From: SZAS-103 sp038216155
GTDB lineage: Bacteria > Pseudomonadota > Gammaproteobacteria > Xanthomonadales > Xanthomonadaceae
DNA: 64,000 nt
Assembly (NCBI GenBank): GCA_038216155.1
Contig: JBBQQH010000004.1
Coordinates: forward strand, 9,028-73,027
Reading direction: 5' to 3'
The translations under genes and the position numbers were made by a program. Under the pieces are notes generated by a model. It ran no database searches and was not told the DNA's origin. It saw only the letters and a list, made by a program, of their open reading frames with translations. Positions 54,572-61,977 of the stretch are shown one piece after another (the stretch's first letter is position 1; the number at the start of each line of letters is the position of its first letter).

Positions 54572-55186
54572 ATGCCGATCACGATTACCATCGAGTTATC
54601 CGACGCCGATCTGGAGCATTTCACCAACGCGCAGAAAGCGGCGCAGGAGTCGGCGGAAACTGCTTCAGCCGAGGAAGTGACCGCAGCGGCGGCGAAACTG
54701 TTGCAGAACGCGTCTACCGTGCATGTGCCGGATTTCATCAAGCAGCGCCTGGATCGCCTCGACCAGATGATCGCAATGGTTCGCGACGAGGGTTGGGCGC
54801 TGGGGGATACGGATCGTGAGCGCGTGCTGTCGGCGTTGCTGTATTTCTCCAATCCTGACGACATGATCCCGGATAGCACGCCGGTGCTTGGCTTTCTCGA
54901 CGACGCGATCATGATCGAGCTGTGCGTGCGCGATCTGCAGCACGAAATCAGCGCGTACGAGGATTTTTGCGACTTTCGCCAGAACGAAGCCGTGCGCCGC
55001 GGCCTGAATCCGGCGGCCGTGGGTCGCGCCGAATGGCTGGCCGATCGCCGCGACGAGTTGCAAGACCGCATGCACCGCCGCCGTTCGCGTGACTACGGAA
55101 CCGGCTACGGCGGCAGCAGCGGCTATGCCAGCGATCGCAGTTATGTCGATGCAGGCTGGCGTCCGAGCCTGTTCCGCACCAGTTGA
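54572..55186 (+). CDS. YkvA-type (DUF1232) protein
   Basis: A 204-residue protein with the DUF1232/YkvA signature near residues 90-120: LSALLYFSNPDDMIPDSTPVLGFLDDAIM, in which the P-D-x-I-P-D segment and the following Gly-Phe-Leu-Asp-Asp are conserved. The front (MPITITIELSDADLEHF) is helical and acidic, and the tail is Arg/Gly/Tyr-rich (RSRDYGTGYGGSSG). Family proteins are membrane-associated in other bacteria but here only weak hydrophobicity is seen. Function is unknown. Confidence 0.8.
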   Translation: MPITITIELSDADLEHFTNAQKAAQESAETASAEEVTAAAAKLLQNASTVHVPDFIKQRLDRLDQMIAMVRDEGWALGDTDRERVLSALLYFSNPDDMIPDSTPVLGFLDDAIMIELCVRDLQHEISAYEDFCDFRQNEAVRRGLNPAAVGRAEWLADRRDELQDRMHRRRSRDYGTGYGGSSGYASDRSYVDAGWRPSLFRTS

Positions 55187-55257
55187 TCGCATGATCGCAC
55201 CGGAGCGCCACGGCGCGCCGAGTGCAGGCTCTAGCATGCTGCGGCACACTCGGCACT

Positions 55258-56043
55258 ATGGAATGGTCCGAGTCCTCTCCGATGTTGGCTGATGCGTGGC
55301 GCCCGCTGCGCTATGTCGTGCGCGTGCCGTTGCTGCTGATCCTGATCCTGATCGGATTGCCGATCACCCTGCTGCTGATCAACCCGCTCACGCATCGCCT
55401 GCGCGTGCATGGCGAGCGCGTGGACGAGCGCGTGATCCGCTCCTGGACCGGCGCGCTGGTGCGTCTGTTTGGCCTGCGCACACGCCGGGTTGGCCAGCCG
55501 CTGCCAGGTGCGGTGCTGATGGTCGCCAACCACGTCAGCTGGATCGATATTTCCCTGCTGCACAGCCAGCACATGGCCGGTTTTGTGGCCAAGGACGAGA
55601 TCAGTCGCTGGCCGTTGATCGGCTGGCTGGCCGGCCGCGCCGGCACCATCTATCACCAGCGCGGCAGCAACCAATCGCTGCTGGGCGTGCAACAGCAGAT
55701 GCTTGATCGCTTGCACAAGGGTATGGCTGTCGCGGTGTTTCCCGAGGGTGGAACCGGCAGCGGCGAGGCATTGCGCGTGTTCCATGCACGGATCCTGCAG
55801 CCGGCCCTGGAAGCGAACGTGCCGGTGCAGCCGGTGGCGCTGCGTTACGGGCGCGATGGTCGTGCGCAGACGCAAGTCGCGTTCGCCCCCGGCGAGCAAT
55901 TCCTGCACAACTTCCTGCGCCTGCTGGGCGATCCGGTGCGCGTGGCCGAAGTGCACTTCCTGCAACCGGTGCCGGCAGAAGGCGGTCGCCGGGCGATGGC
56001 CGATCTGGCGCGCGCCCGCATCGCCGCTGCGCTGGCGCCGTAA
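55258..56043 (+). CDS. PlsC-type 1-acyl-glycerol-3-phosphate acyltransferase
   Basis: An inner-membrane acyltransferase that should add a fatty acid to lysophosphatidic acid or a related acceptor. In 261 residues, an N-terminal helix (about 26-46) is followed by the HX4D motif ANHVSWIDI and the FPEGGTGSGEAL motif of the PlsC superfamily. Related ORFs include lyso-ornithine-lipid acyltransferases (OlsA), so the acceptor is uncertain. Starts at 55258 or 55282 are possible. Its stop shares a base with the start of the next gene (TAATG), so the two are translationally coupled. Confidence 0.85.
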   Translation: MEWSESSPMLADAWRPLRYVVRVPLLLILILIGLPITLLLINPLTHRLRVHGERVDERVIRSWTGALVRLFGLRTRRVGQPLPGAVLMVANHVSWIDISLLHSQHMAGFVAKDEISRWPLIGWLAGRAGTIYHQRGSNQSLLGVQQQMLDRLHKGMAVAVFPEGGTGSGEALRVFHARILQPALEANVPVQPVALRYGRDGRAQTQVAFAPGEQFLHNFLRLLGDPVRVAEVHFLQPVPAEGGRRAMADLARARIAAALAP

Positions 56044-57089
56044 TGCACGCACGCGAATTTCAGCCGCCGGCGTGGTTGCGCGGTGCGCATGTGCAGTCGG
56101 TGTTGTCCTCCAGCAGTTGGCGCAAATCAAGCGGCGCGCGTGCGCTCGCCCGATTGCATCCCGACACGCGCGAGCTATTGCTCCCGGGCGGAGAAGGCGT
56201 GCGCCTGCAGGGTTTTCACTCGACGCTAAAGGGACGGCGTGCGCGAGGTCTGGTGTTGTTGCTGCACGGCTGGGAAGGCAGCGCCGAGTCGGGCTACATG
56301 CTGCACACCGCCGCTCGGCTGCTGCAGGCCGGGTTCGACATACTGCGGCTGAATTTTCGCGACCACGGCGACACCCACCACCTCAACGAAGACCCGTTCC
56401 ACTCCTGCCGCATCGATGAAGTGGTCAATGCGGTGCGCGCGGCGAGCGACATGCTGGGCGAGCGCCCGTTCTTCGCTGCAGGCTATTCGCTGGGCGGCAA
56501 CTTTGCGCTGCGGCTTGCCTTGCGCGCGCCGGCTGCGGGCATTCCGCTGACGCATGCGGTCGCGGTGTGCCCGGTGCTTGATCCCGCCGCTGGCATGCGT
56601 GCGCTGGAAACAGGCAATCCGCTGTATCACTGGTATTTCATGCGCAAGTGGCGCGGCTCGCTCAAGCGCAAGCGCGAATTGTTTCCGCAGCGCCACGATT
56701 TCGACGATGCCGTGCTCAAGCAGGACATGCGCGGCCTGACCTCGTGGATGGTCGAGCGCTATACCGACCTCGGCCTGCTGGAAAACTATCTGGATGGTTA
56801 CGCTGTCGCTGGCGATCGCCTCGCTGGTTTGCAGATTCCGGTAAGCATCCTCACTGCCGAAGATGATCCGGTGATTCCGGTTGAAGCGTTCCGCGCGCTG
56901 CAACTGCCCGCGCACTCGACCCTAGAAATCGCCAGCCACGGCGGCCATTGCGGCTTCATCCAGTCGCGCGCGCTGGAAGGTTTCGCCGAGCAATGGGTAT
57001 GCGCTCGCATCTCCGATCTCGCCACCGCCACGGACCTCGCCAGCGGCACGTCCGAGGCTAAGATCCACAAGGCCGCAGCCTCCGCCTGA
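56043..57089 (+). CDS. YheT-type alpha/beta hydrolase
   Basis: A 348-residue hydrolase of the AB-hydrolase COG0429 family (E. coli YheT). Motifs are the oxyanion-region LLLHGWEGSAESGYM, nucleophile serine in AAGYSLGGNFALRLAL, and the late catalytic histidine in SHGGHCGF; an aspartate in AEDDPVIP completes the triad. The substrate is unknown; esterase activity toward lipids is expected from the family. It is coupled to the upstream plsC-type gene, which favours a lipid-related role. The length fits the family. Confidence 0.87.
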   Translation: MHAREFQPPAWLRGAHVQSVLSSSSWRKSSGARALARLHPDTRELLLPGGEGVRLQGFHSTLKGRRARGLVLLLHGWEGSAESGYMLHTAARLLQAGFDILRLNFRDHGDTHHLNEDPFHSCRIDEVVNAVRAASDMLGERPFFAAGYSLGGNFALRLALRAPAAGIPLTHAVAVCPVLDPAAGMRALETGNPLYHWYFMRKWRGSLKRKRELFPQRHDFDDAVLKQDMRGLTSWMVERYTDLGLLENYLDGYAVAGDRLAGLQIPVSILTAEDDPVIPVEAFRALQLPAHSTLEIASHGGHCGFIQSRALEGFAEQWVCARISDLATATDLASGTSEAKIHKAAASA

Positions 57090-57121
57090 GCGCGCGCCGC
57101 AGCCGGCCAAAGCGGCCGCGC

Positions 57122-57130
57122 TGTTACAAT
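57122..57130 (+). promoter_or_regulatory. Possible extended -10 promoter before the TPR-sulfotransferase gene
   Basis: TGTTACAAT fits an extended -10 (TGn plus TACAAT) 29 bp before the ATG at 57160. No good -35 element is visible at the right distance, which is usual for extended -10 promoters in GC-rich genomes, but the site may be chance. Confidence 0.35.
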
Positions 57131-57159
57131 TGTCGGCCCAGAATTGCAGGTTCGCACGC

Positions 57160-59274
57160 ATGTTGCAGGACGTGATCGACGCACTACGCCGCCGCTCGCC
57201 GGATGTGCTGGAGATGGCGCGCGCGCAGGTTGAGCAAACGCCGCAGGATCCCGAAGCACACCACGCGTTGGGCTTGGCGTTGCGGCAGGCGGGCGATGAC
57301 GAGAGCGCGCGCGCAAGTTTCGATCGTGCCACGGAGATGGCGCCCGACAACGCCACCTATCACTTCTCGCTGGCCGGCCTGAGCCTGGCCGGCGGCGACC
57401 TTGCGCAGGCACGCAAGCATCTCATCGCGACGCTGGCGCTCGACCCCAACCATCTCGCCGCCTACATCACGCTGGCGCACATGGCGCTGGCGCGTAACGA
57501 TCTGGACGATGCCGAGCGCCAATTGAAGATGGCCGAACGGGTCAATCCGGAGCATCCGCATGTGCTGCTGACGCACGGCCAGCTGCACGGTGCGCGCGGC
57601 GATCATGACACCGCCATCAAGCAGTTCTCGGCCGCCGCCGCCATCGCGCCCGAAGACACGCTGGTGTTATCCACGCTGGCCGACGCCTACATGCAACGCG
57701 GTAATCTAGCCTTCGCCGAACAGGCCTATCGGCGCGCGCTGGAAGGCGACCCGCATCAGTTCGTGCTGCGCCGCGGCCTGGCCGAAGCGCTGCGCCGGCA
57801 AAGTCGGCTGGAAGACGGCGGCGAGATCATCGAACAACTGCAACGCGACCGTCCCAACGACATCGGCGTGATGCAACTGGCCGGTGAGCTGGCGGTGGTC
57901 AACGGCCATATCGACCAGGCGCTGGATCTGTTTCGCGCAGTGATCGCGCTCGACCCGCATCACTTTCCCGCGATCGACGGCGCGATGCGGCTGTGGGTGA
58001 AATACCAAGGCCATGCGCAGGCACGCGAGTTTCTCGACAACCTGCTGCAGCAGAATCCCGATTCGGTCGCGGCGTGGGATGCGCGCTATTCGCTGGAAGC
58101 CGGCAATTCGGCGGACATGTTCGCGCAACTGCAACGTTGGCAAGCAGCGATGCCCGAGCATCCGCTGCCAGCCGAACGCCTGGCGCTGGCGCAGGATGCG
58201 CGCGGCGATGTCGCCCACGCCGAAACACTCGCCGACATTGCGCTAGGCAAAAATCCGTATTCGGTTGCCGCCTCACTGGTCAAGGCGCGCGCCGAGCTGC
58301 ACCGCGATCCGGAGCTGGCCATCGCGCGACTGCGCCCGTTTGGCGGTTATCCCGATCCGTCGCTGCGGCGCAGTGTGCTGGGCTGGCTCGGACACGCGTT
58401 CGATCGCGGCGGCCAGTTCGATCAGGCTGTGCACGCCTGGCAGCTGGCGCAGGCGCTCAATCCGCAGGCGGCCGACGCAATGCCGGCAGCGGGATTGCCG
58501 ACCGCCACGCTGGAATCGATGGCGCGGAATGCATCGCCAGCAATCGACGCAGTCGATCCCGCGGCTCCCGTGTTCCTGTACGGCCCTCCCGGCAGTGGCG
58601 TCGATCGTCTTGCGGCGATTTTTCGCGAGCAAACCGAGCGCCCGTTCCTGTCCGATCGGTTCGGCGCCGAGCCGCGCGCCGACGGATTCGGCGATCCGGC
58701 TGCGCTGCCGGCAAGCGCTGATGCATTCGTTGAAGGCGGACAGCGACTGATCGGGCAATGGCGCGATCGTCTGGCCGAGACAGGTGCAGCAGATATCGCA
58801 GTCATCGACTGGCTGCGCATCTGGGATGCGAGGCTTGGCATGACCTTGCGCCAAAATTTGCCGGGTGCACGGTTGATCGTCGCGCTGCGCGACCCGCGCG
58901 ACCTGTTGCTCAACTGGCTCGCTTTCGGCAGCCCGGCGCGGCTACCGTTTGCCTCGCCAACCGCTGCGGCAGTGCATCTGCAAAAGGCGCTCGAACAACT
59001 GGCGTTCACCATCGAGCACGACGATCTGCAGGTGCTGCGGATCGATCCGATCTCGTTGCAAAACGATCCGTTGCAGGTGACCGAAGACATAGCCCGCTTC
59101 ATCGGCCTGTCGGTCACTCCCAGCCCGCTGCCCGCGCAGCAACGCGAGCTGGCATCGGGTAATCATCCGACGTTATTTACCGATGGCCACTGGCGCGACT
59201 ATCGCGAGGTGCTGGCCGGCCCGTTTGCGGTGCTGGCGCCAATCGCCGAGCGCCTTGGATTCGCCGTCGACTGA
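57160..59274 (+). CDS. TPR protein with sulfotransferase-like C-terminus
   Basis: A 704-residue protein in two parts. Residues 1-440 hold about ten TPR-like helix pairs (AHHALGLALRQAGDDESARASFDRATEMAPDN type). The last 230 residues look like a sulfotransferase: the PAPS-phosphate loop FLYGPPGSGVDRLAAIF near 472, and a second conserved strand LIVALRDPRDLLLNWL that matches the 3'-phosphate-binding motif. Fusions of TPR and sulfotransferase domains are known in Xanthomonads and resemble TPST-like enzymes, but the substrate cannot be stated. There is no signal peptide, so a cytoplasmic site is likely. The ATG at 57160 is preferred to a TTG at 57130. Confidence 0.82.
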   Translation: MLQDVIDALRRRSPDVLEMARAQVEQTPQDPEAHHALGLALRQAGDDESARASFDRATEMAPDNATYHFSLAGLSLAGGDLAQARKHLIATLALDPNHLAAYITLAHMALARNDLDDAERQLKMAERVNPEHPHVLLTHGQLHGARGDHDTAIKQFSAAAAIAPEDTLVLSTLADAYMQRGNLAFAEQAYRRALEGDPHQFVLRRGLAEALRRQSRLEDGGEIIEQLQRDRPNDIGVMQLAGELAVVNGHIDQALDLFRAVIALDPHHFPAIDGAMRLWVKYQGHAQAREFLDNLLQQNPDSVAAWDARYSLEAGNSADMFAQLQRWQAAMPEHPLPAERLALAQDARGDVAHAETLADIALGKNPYSVAASLVKARAELHRDPELAIARLRPFGGYPDPSLRRSVLGWLGHAFDRGGQFDQAVHAWQLAQALNPQAADAMPAAGLPTATLESMARNASPAIDAVDPAAPVFLYGPPGSGVDRLAAIFREQTERPFLSDRFGAEPRADGFGDPAALPASADAFVEGGQRLIGQWRDRLAETGAADIAVIDWLRIWDARLGMTLRQNLPGARLIVALRDPRDLLLNWLAFGSPARLPFASPTAAAVHLQKALEQLAFTIEHDDLQVLRIDPISLQNDPLQVTEDIARFIGLSVTPSPLPAQQRELASGNHPTLFTDGHWRDYREVLAGPFAVLAPIAERLGFAVD

Positions 59275-59360
59275 GCAGCTTCAGGCGGAGCGTCGTTCCG
59301 GTTGCGAACGGATCGGGGCTAGACTGCAAATTGGTGCAGTTGGAAGGGTCAAGCCGGCGC

Positions 59361-60599
59361 ATGGGCATCGACATCCACAGTGCGATCACGATCTCGGCAG
59401 TGCTGGCACTGCTGATGGGGATCGGCCTGTCGTACGTGCTGCGCGACTATCCAGTCGCCTTGCGCCCGAGCCTGCGCGCTTGGATTCTCGGGACCTTGCT
59501 GCAGCCAGTGGCCTGGGTGTTATACAGCGCGCGTGGACAGGTGACCGACTGGATCGCCATCGTCCTTGCCAACGCGTTGCTGGGTCTGTCTTATGCGCTT
59601 TTAGTGCGTGGTTTGCGATTGTTCGCTGGCTGCCCCGCGGCCAACGCACGGGTGTTCGCACCAGTGCTGCTGATCGCGCTGGCGGCGATCATGTTCACCT
59701 ATGCCATGCCCAGCATGCGTTGGCGCACGGTCAGTATCTCCGCGCTGCTCGCTGTCCAGTTCGCAAACGGTTCGACTTCGTTGCTTGACCGCTCGCGACA
59801 GTTGCGGCGCAGCGACGTACTGACGATGATTGCGTTTGCACTCACAGCGGCCGTATTGCTGGTTCGCACGTTGTACGAGGGCTTGCGCAGCGAGACCCTG
59901 ACCTCGGCGTTTGCGCCGACGCCAATGCAAGCCGCGGTGTTCGGGATCGCCGCGTTCCTGCCGGTGCTCAGCACTTTCGGCTTTGTGCTGATGTGCAACG
60001 ATCGGCTCAACCAGGAACTGGTGCGGCAGGCGATGCTCGACCCGTTGACCGGCATCTGCAATCGGCGCGCGTTGGTCCAGGCGGCGGAACGGATGCTCGC
60101 CAGCGCGCGCCGGCACGCACATCCGGTGGCGGCGTTGCTGGTCGATGCCGACCACTTCAAACGCATCAACGACGAACATGGGCACGCCGCCGGCGATGCC
60201 GCGCTGCAGGCCATCGTCGCCGCGCTGCAGTTGGGTTTGCGCGAGGAGGATCTGCTGGGGCGGCTGGGTGGTGAGGAATTCGTGGTGCTGTTGCCCGATG
60301 CCGATGAAGCGGCGGCACGCGTTGCAGCCGAACGTCTGCGACACAGTGTCGAGTCATCGCCCATTGCGATCGAAGGCAGCCTCATTTCGCTGCGTGTTTC
60401 CATCGGCATCGCAATGGCCTTGCCCGGCGGTGATTTTTCCGGCCTGTTGCGACGCGCGGATCAAGCCCTGTATTGCGCCAAGCTGGCAGGGCGCAATTGC
60501 GTCGTCGGTCCCGGCGACGAGCTGCCCCAGGTTCAGCCAACGCCGCAGCAATCGGCGTCGGGCTATTCTGCGTCCACAACTGCTCAAGGCGCCCAATGA
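59361..60599 (+). CDS. Membrane diguanylate cyclase, GGEEF type
   Basis: A 412-residue diguanylate cyclase. The first about 205 residues are six helices of an unnamed membrane sensor (similar layout to other Xanthomonad cyclases). The GGDEF domain has the active GGEEF at 303-307 and the RxxD inhibition site at 294-297 (REED). The frame is open from a TTG at 59331; the ATG at 59361 is the better start. Its stop overlaps the start of the next gene by four bases (ATGA), so the PEBP protein is co-translated. Confidence 0.88.
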   Translation: MGIDIHSAITISAVLALLMGIGLSYVLRDYPVALRPSLRAWILGTLLQPVAWVLYSARGQVTDWIAIVLANALLGLSYALLVRGLRLFAGCPAANARVFAPVLLIALAAIMFTYAMPSMRWRTVSISALLAVQFANGSTSLLDRSRQLRRSDVLTMIAFALTAAVLLVRTLYEGLRSETLTSAFAPTPMQAAVFGIAAFLPVLSTFGFVLMCNDRLNQELVRQAMLDPLTGICNRRALVQAAERMLASARRHAHPVAALLVDADHFKRINDEHGHAAGDAALQAIVAALQLGLREEDLLGRLGGEEFVVLLPDADEAAARVAAERLRHSVESSPIAIEGSLISLRVSIGIAMALPGGDFSGLLRRADQALYCAKLAGRNCVVGPGDELPQVQPTPQQSASGYSASTTAQGAQ

Positions 60600-61195
60600 A
60601 ATTGCATAGCGACAGTTTTCAATCCGGCAAGCCGATGCCTTGCGAATTTGCGCTCGGTGCACCGGGTGGCTTCGGCGGCAATCGCAATCCGCAGCTTGCA
60701 TGGAGCGACGTGCCAGCGGCAACGCGCAGTTTTGCGTTGTTATGCATCGATCCGGACGCGCCCAGCGATGCGTTGCTGGCGGGCAAGGAGGCGGACATTC
60801 CGCTCGATCACGTGCGTGCGGATTTCGTGCATTGGGCGATGGCGGACATTGCCGCCGATGTGCGCGAGATCGCCGCTGGCAGCGCGTCCGATGGCGTGAT
60901 CAAACACGGCAAGCAGCAGCCCGATGGACCGGAAGGCGCACGCCAGGGCTTGAACAGCTACACCGACTGGTTTGCCGGTGATCCAGCAATGGCCGGCAAC
61001 TGGCGCGGTTACGACGGCCCGTATCCGCCGCCGAACGATTCACGCACGCACCGTTATTTCTTCCGCTTGTTCGCACTCGACGTGCCATCGTTGAAATTAC
61101 CCGAGCGCTTTACCGCAGCCGACGTGCAACGCGCAATGCAGGGTCATGTATTGGCCGAGACACTGACCTACGCCACCTATTCGCTGCACGCCTGA
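60596..61195 (+). CDS. YbhB/YbcL-type phosphatidylethanolamine-binding-like protein
   Basis: A 199-residue Raf-kinase-inhibitor-like (PEBP) protein with the family's anion-binding pocket motifs: CIDPDAPSD, RADFVHWAMADI and YDGPYPPPNDSRTHRYFFRLFAL. Bacterial members YbhB and YbcL are small and of uncertain role. No signal peptide is present, so it is cytoplasmic. The overlap with the diguanylate cyclase gene indicates co-expression, though no functional link is known. Confidence 0.9.
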   Translation: MKLHSDSFQSGKPMPCEFALGAPGGFGGNRNPQLAWSDVPAATRSFALLCIDPDAPSDALLAGKEADIPLDHVRADFVHWAMADIAADVREIAAGSASDGVIKHGKQQPDGPEGARQGLNSYTDWFAGDPAMAGNWRGYDGPYPPPNDSRTHRYFFRLFALDVPSLKLPERFTAADVQRAMQGHVLAETLTYATYSLHA

Positions 61196-61207
61196 GCACA
61201 GGGCGCC

Positions 61208-61411
61208 ATGAGCGAAGCGCAACTGTGGTGGGGCATGCTGTTCGGCGCGATCGGGCTGGGTTATTTCGTGTACGGCACCAAGCAACGCATCCCGATTCCG
61301 CTGGTCTGCGGCATCGCGTTGATGGCCTATCCATATTTCTTCACCAACGCCTGGCTGCTGGTGCTGATCGGCGTGGTACTGACTGCGATTCCATACTTTA
61401 TTCGTCTCTGA
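61208..61411 (+). CDS. Small two-helix membrane protein, function unknown
   Basis: A 67-residue protein with two to three hydrophobic helices (GAIGLGYFVYGTKQRIP, then ALMAYPYFFTNAWLLVLIG). Related short proteins occur in many gammaproteobacteria, next to unrelated genes. It lies 13 bp after the PEBP gene on the same strand. No function is known. Confidence 0.75.
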   Translation: MSEAQLWWGMLFGAIGLGYFVYGTKQRIPIPLVCGIALMAYPYFFTNAWLLVLIGVVLTAIPYFIRL

Positions 61412-61460
61412 TCGTACTGCCGTGGTAACCAGGAAGCAGCTCGCGTCGCGCCGATCTCAA

Positions 61461-61534
61461 CCGTTCGTGGTGAGCCCGTCGAACCACATCACCGGTCTCG
61501 TTTACGCACCTGATCAAGCAAAGCAACAGCACCC
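61461..61534. repeat. 74-bp dispersed intergenic repeat, copy 1
   Basis: The element starts CCGTTCGTGGTGAGCCCGTC and matches the second copy at 61803-61876 in about 60 of 74 positions, with the ends best conserved. A GTGGT/ACCAC stem is visible near the start. The first 30 bases recur downstream of ggt at 46701-46730. This fits a REP-type family. Confidence 0.8.
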
Positions 61535-61575
61535 CTCTCCAACCAGGCCGGCCCTTCCGGGTGCTCTTCACCGCA

Positions 61576-61596
61576 CAATTTGCCACCGGCAAATTG
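61576..61596. repeat. Perfect inverted repeat (hairpin)
   Basis: CAATTTGCC and GGCAAATTG form a perfect nine-base-pair stem around an ACC loop. No T run follows, so it is not a standard terminator. It lies within the repeat-rich stretch. Confidence 0.75.
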
Positions 61597-61677
61597 TCCT
61601 GACGCGGTTCATCGCCCTGCGCTTTGCGCAAGGGAGGGAGTGGCTTCCGTTCGTAATGAGCTGCGATGTCCATGGAT

Positions 61678-61710
61678 GGACAAATGCCGCGAGCGCATGG
61701 ATGCGCAGGA
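61678..61710. repeat. 33-bp direct repeat, first copy
   Basis: The unit beginning GGACAAATGCCGCGAGCGCA recurs 52 bp further on (61730-61762) with 31 of 33 positions identical. Only two units are present and the spacer is 19 bp, so this is not a CRISPR array. Confidence 0.8.
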
Positions 61711-61729
61711 ACGGCCGATGCCGATGGGC

Positions 61730-61762
61730 GGACAAATGCCGCGAGCGCACGGAAGCGCAGGA
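61730..61762. repeat. 33-bp direct repeat, second copy
   Basis: Second unit of the pair; it differs from the first by C for T at position 21 and A for T at position 25. Confidence 0.8.
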
Positions 61763-61802
61763 GTGGCTCGAACCAGATGACTCCGTGACAGCGCTCTCTA
61801 TA

Positions 61803-61876
61803 CCGTTCGTGGTAAGTCCGTCGAACCTCTACACTGGGTCCGTTTGCACGCCTGATTAAGCAAAGCAACTGCACCC
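61803..61876. repeat. 74-bp dispersed intergenic repeat, copy 2
   Basis: Same orientation as the copy at 61461-61534. The middle part has drifted most, and the ACCAC half of the stem is lost (ACCTC), so this copy may no longer fold. It ends 26 bp after the last base of the first conserved block of the antiporter leader region. Confidence 0.75.
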
Positions 61877-61977
61877 TGCGCCTCGCGCCAATGCGGGAGT
61901 GAGCATTCGTGCGCGCACAAAGCCACCCCGTACAATCAAATCACCGCGCGATGGCCGCGCGCACACGGGCGCGATCA

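Larger units (their letters stand above)
61412..61977. other. Repeat-rich non-coding stretch
   Basis: These 566 bases hold no supported gene. They contain two 74-bp dispersed repeats, a perfect hairpin and a pair of 33-bp direct repeats, all annotated separately. A minus-strand frame of 158 codons across 61398-61874 stays open, but its translation repeats itself because of the DNA repeats. TACAAT at 61931-61936 may be the -10 of the antiporter gene. Confidence 0.7.

Noticed and set aside
61678..61762. Possible CRISPR-like array of 33-bp units
   Set aside because: Only two units with a 19-bp spacer, and no cas gene in the window.
61398..61874. Minus-strand frame of 158 codons with internal repeats, looking like a repeat protein
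   Set aside because: The repetition follows the intergenic DNA repeats, and the frame has no ribosome site or known domain.
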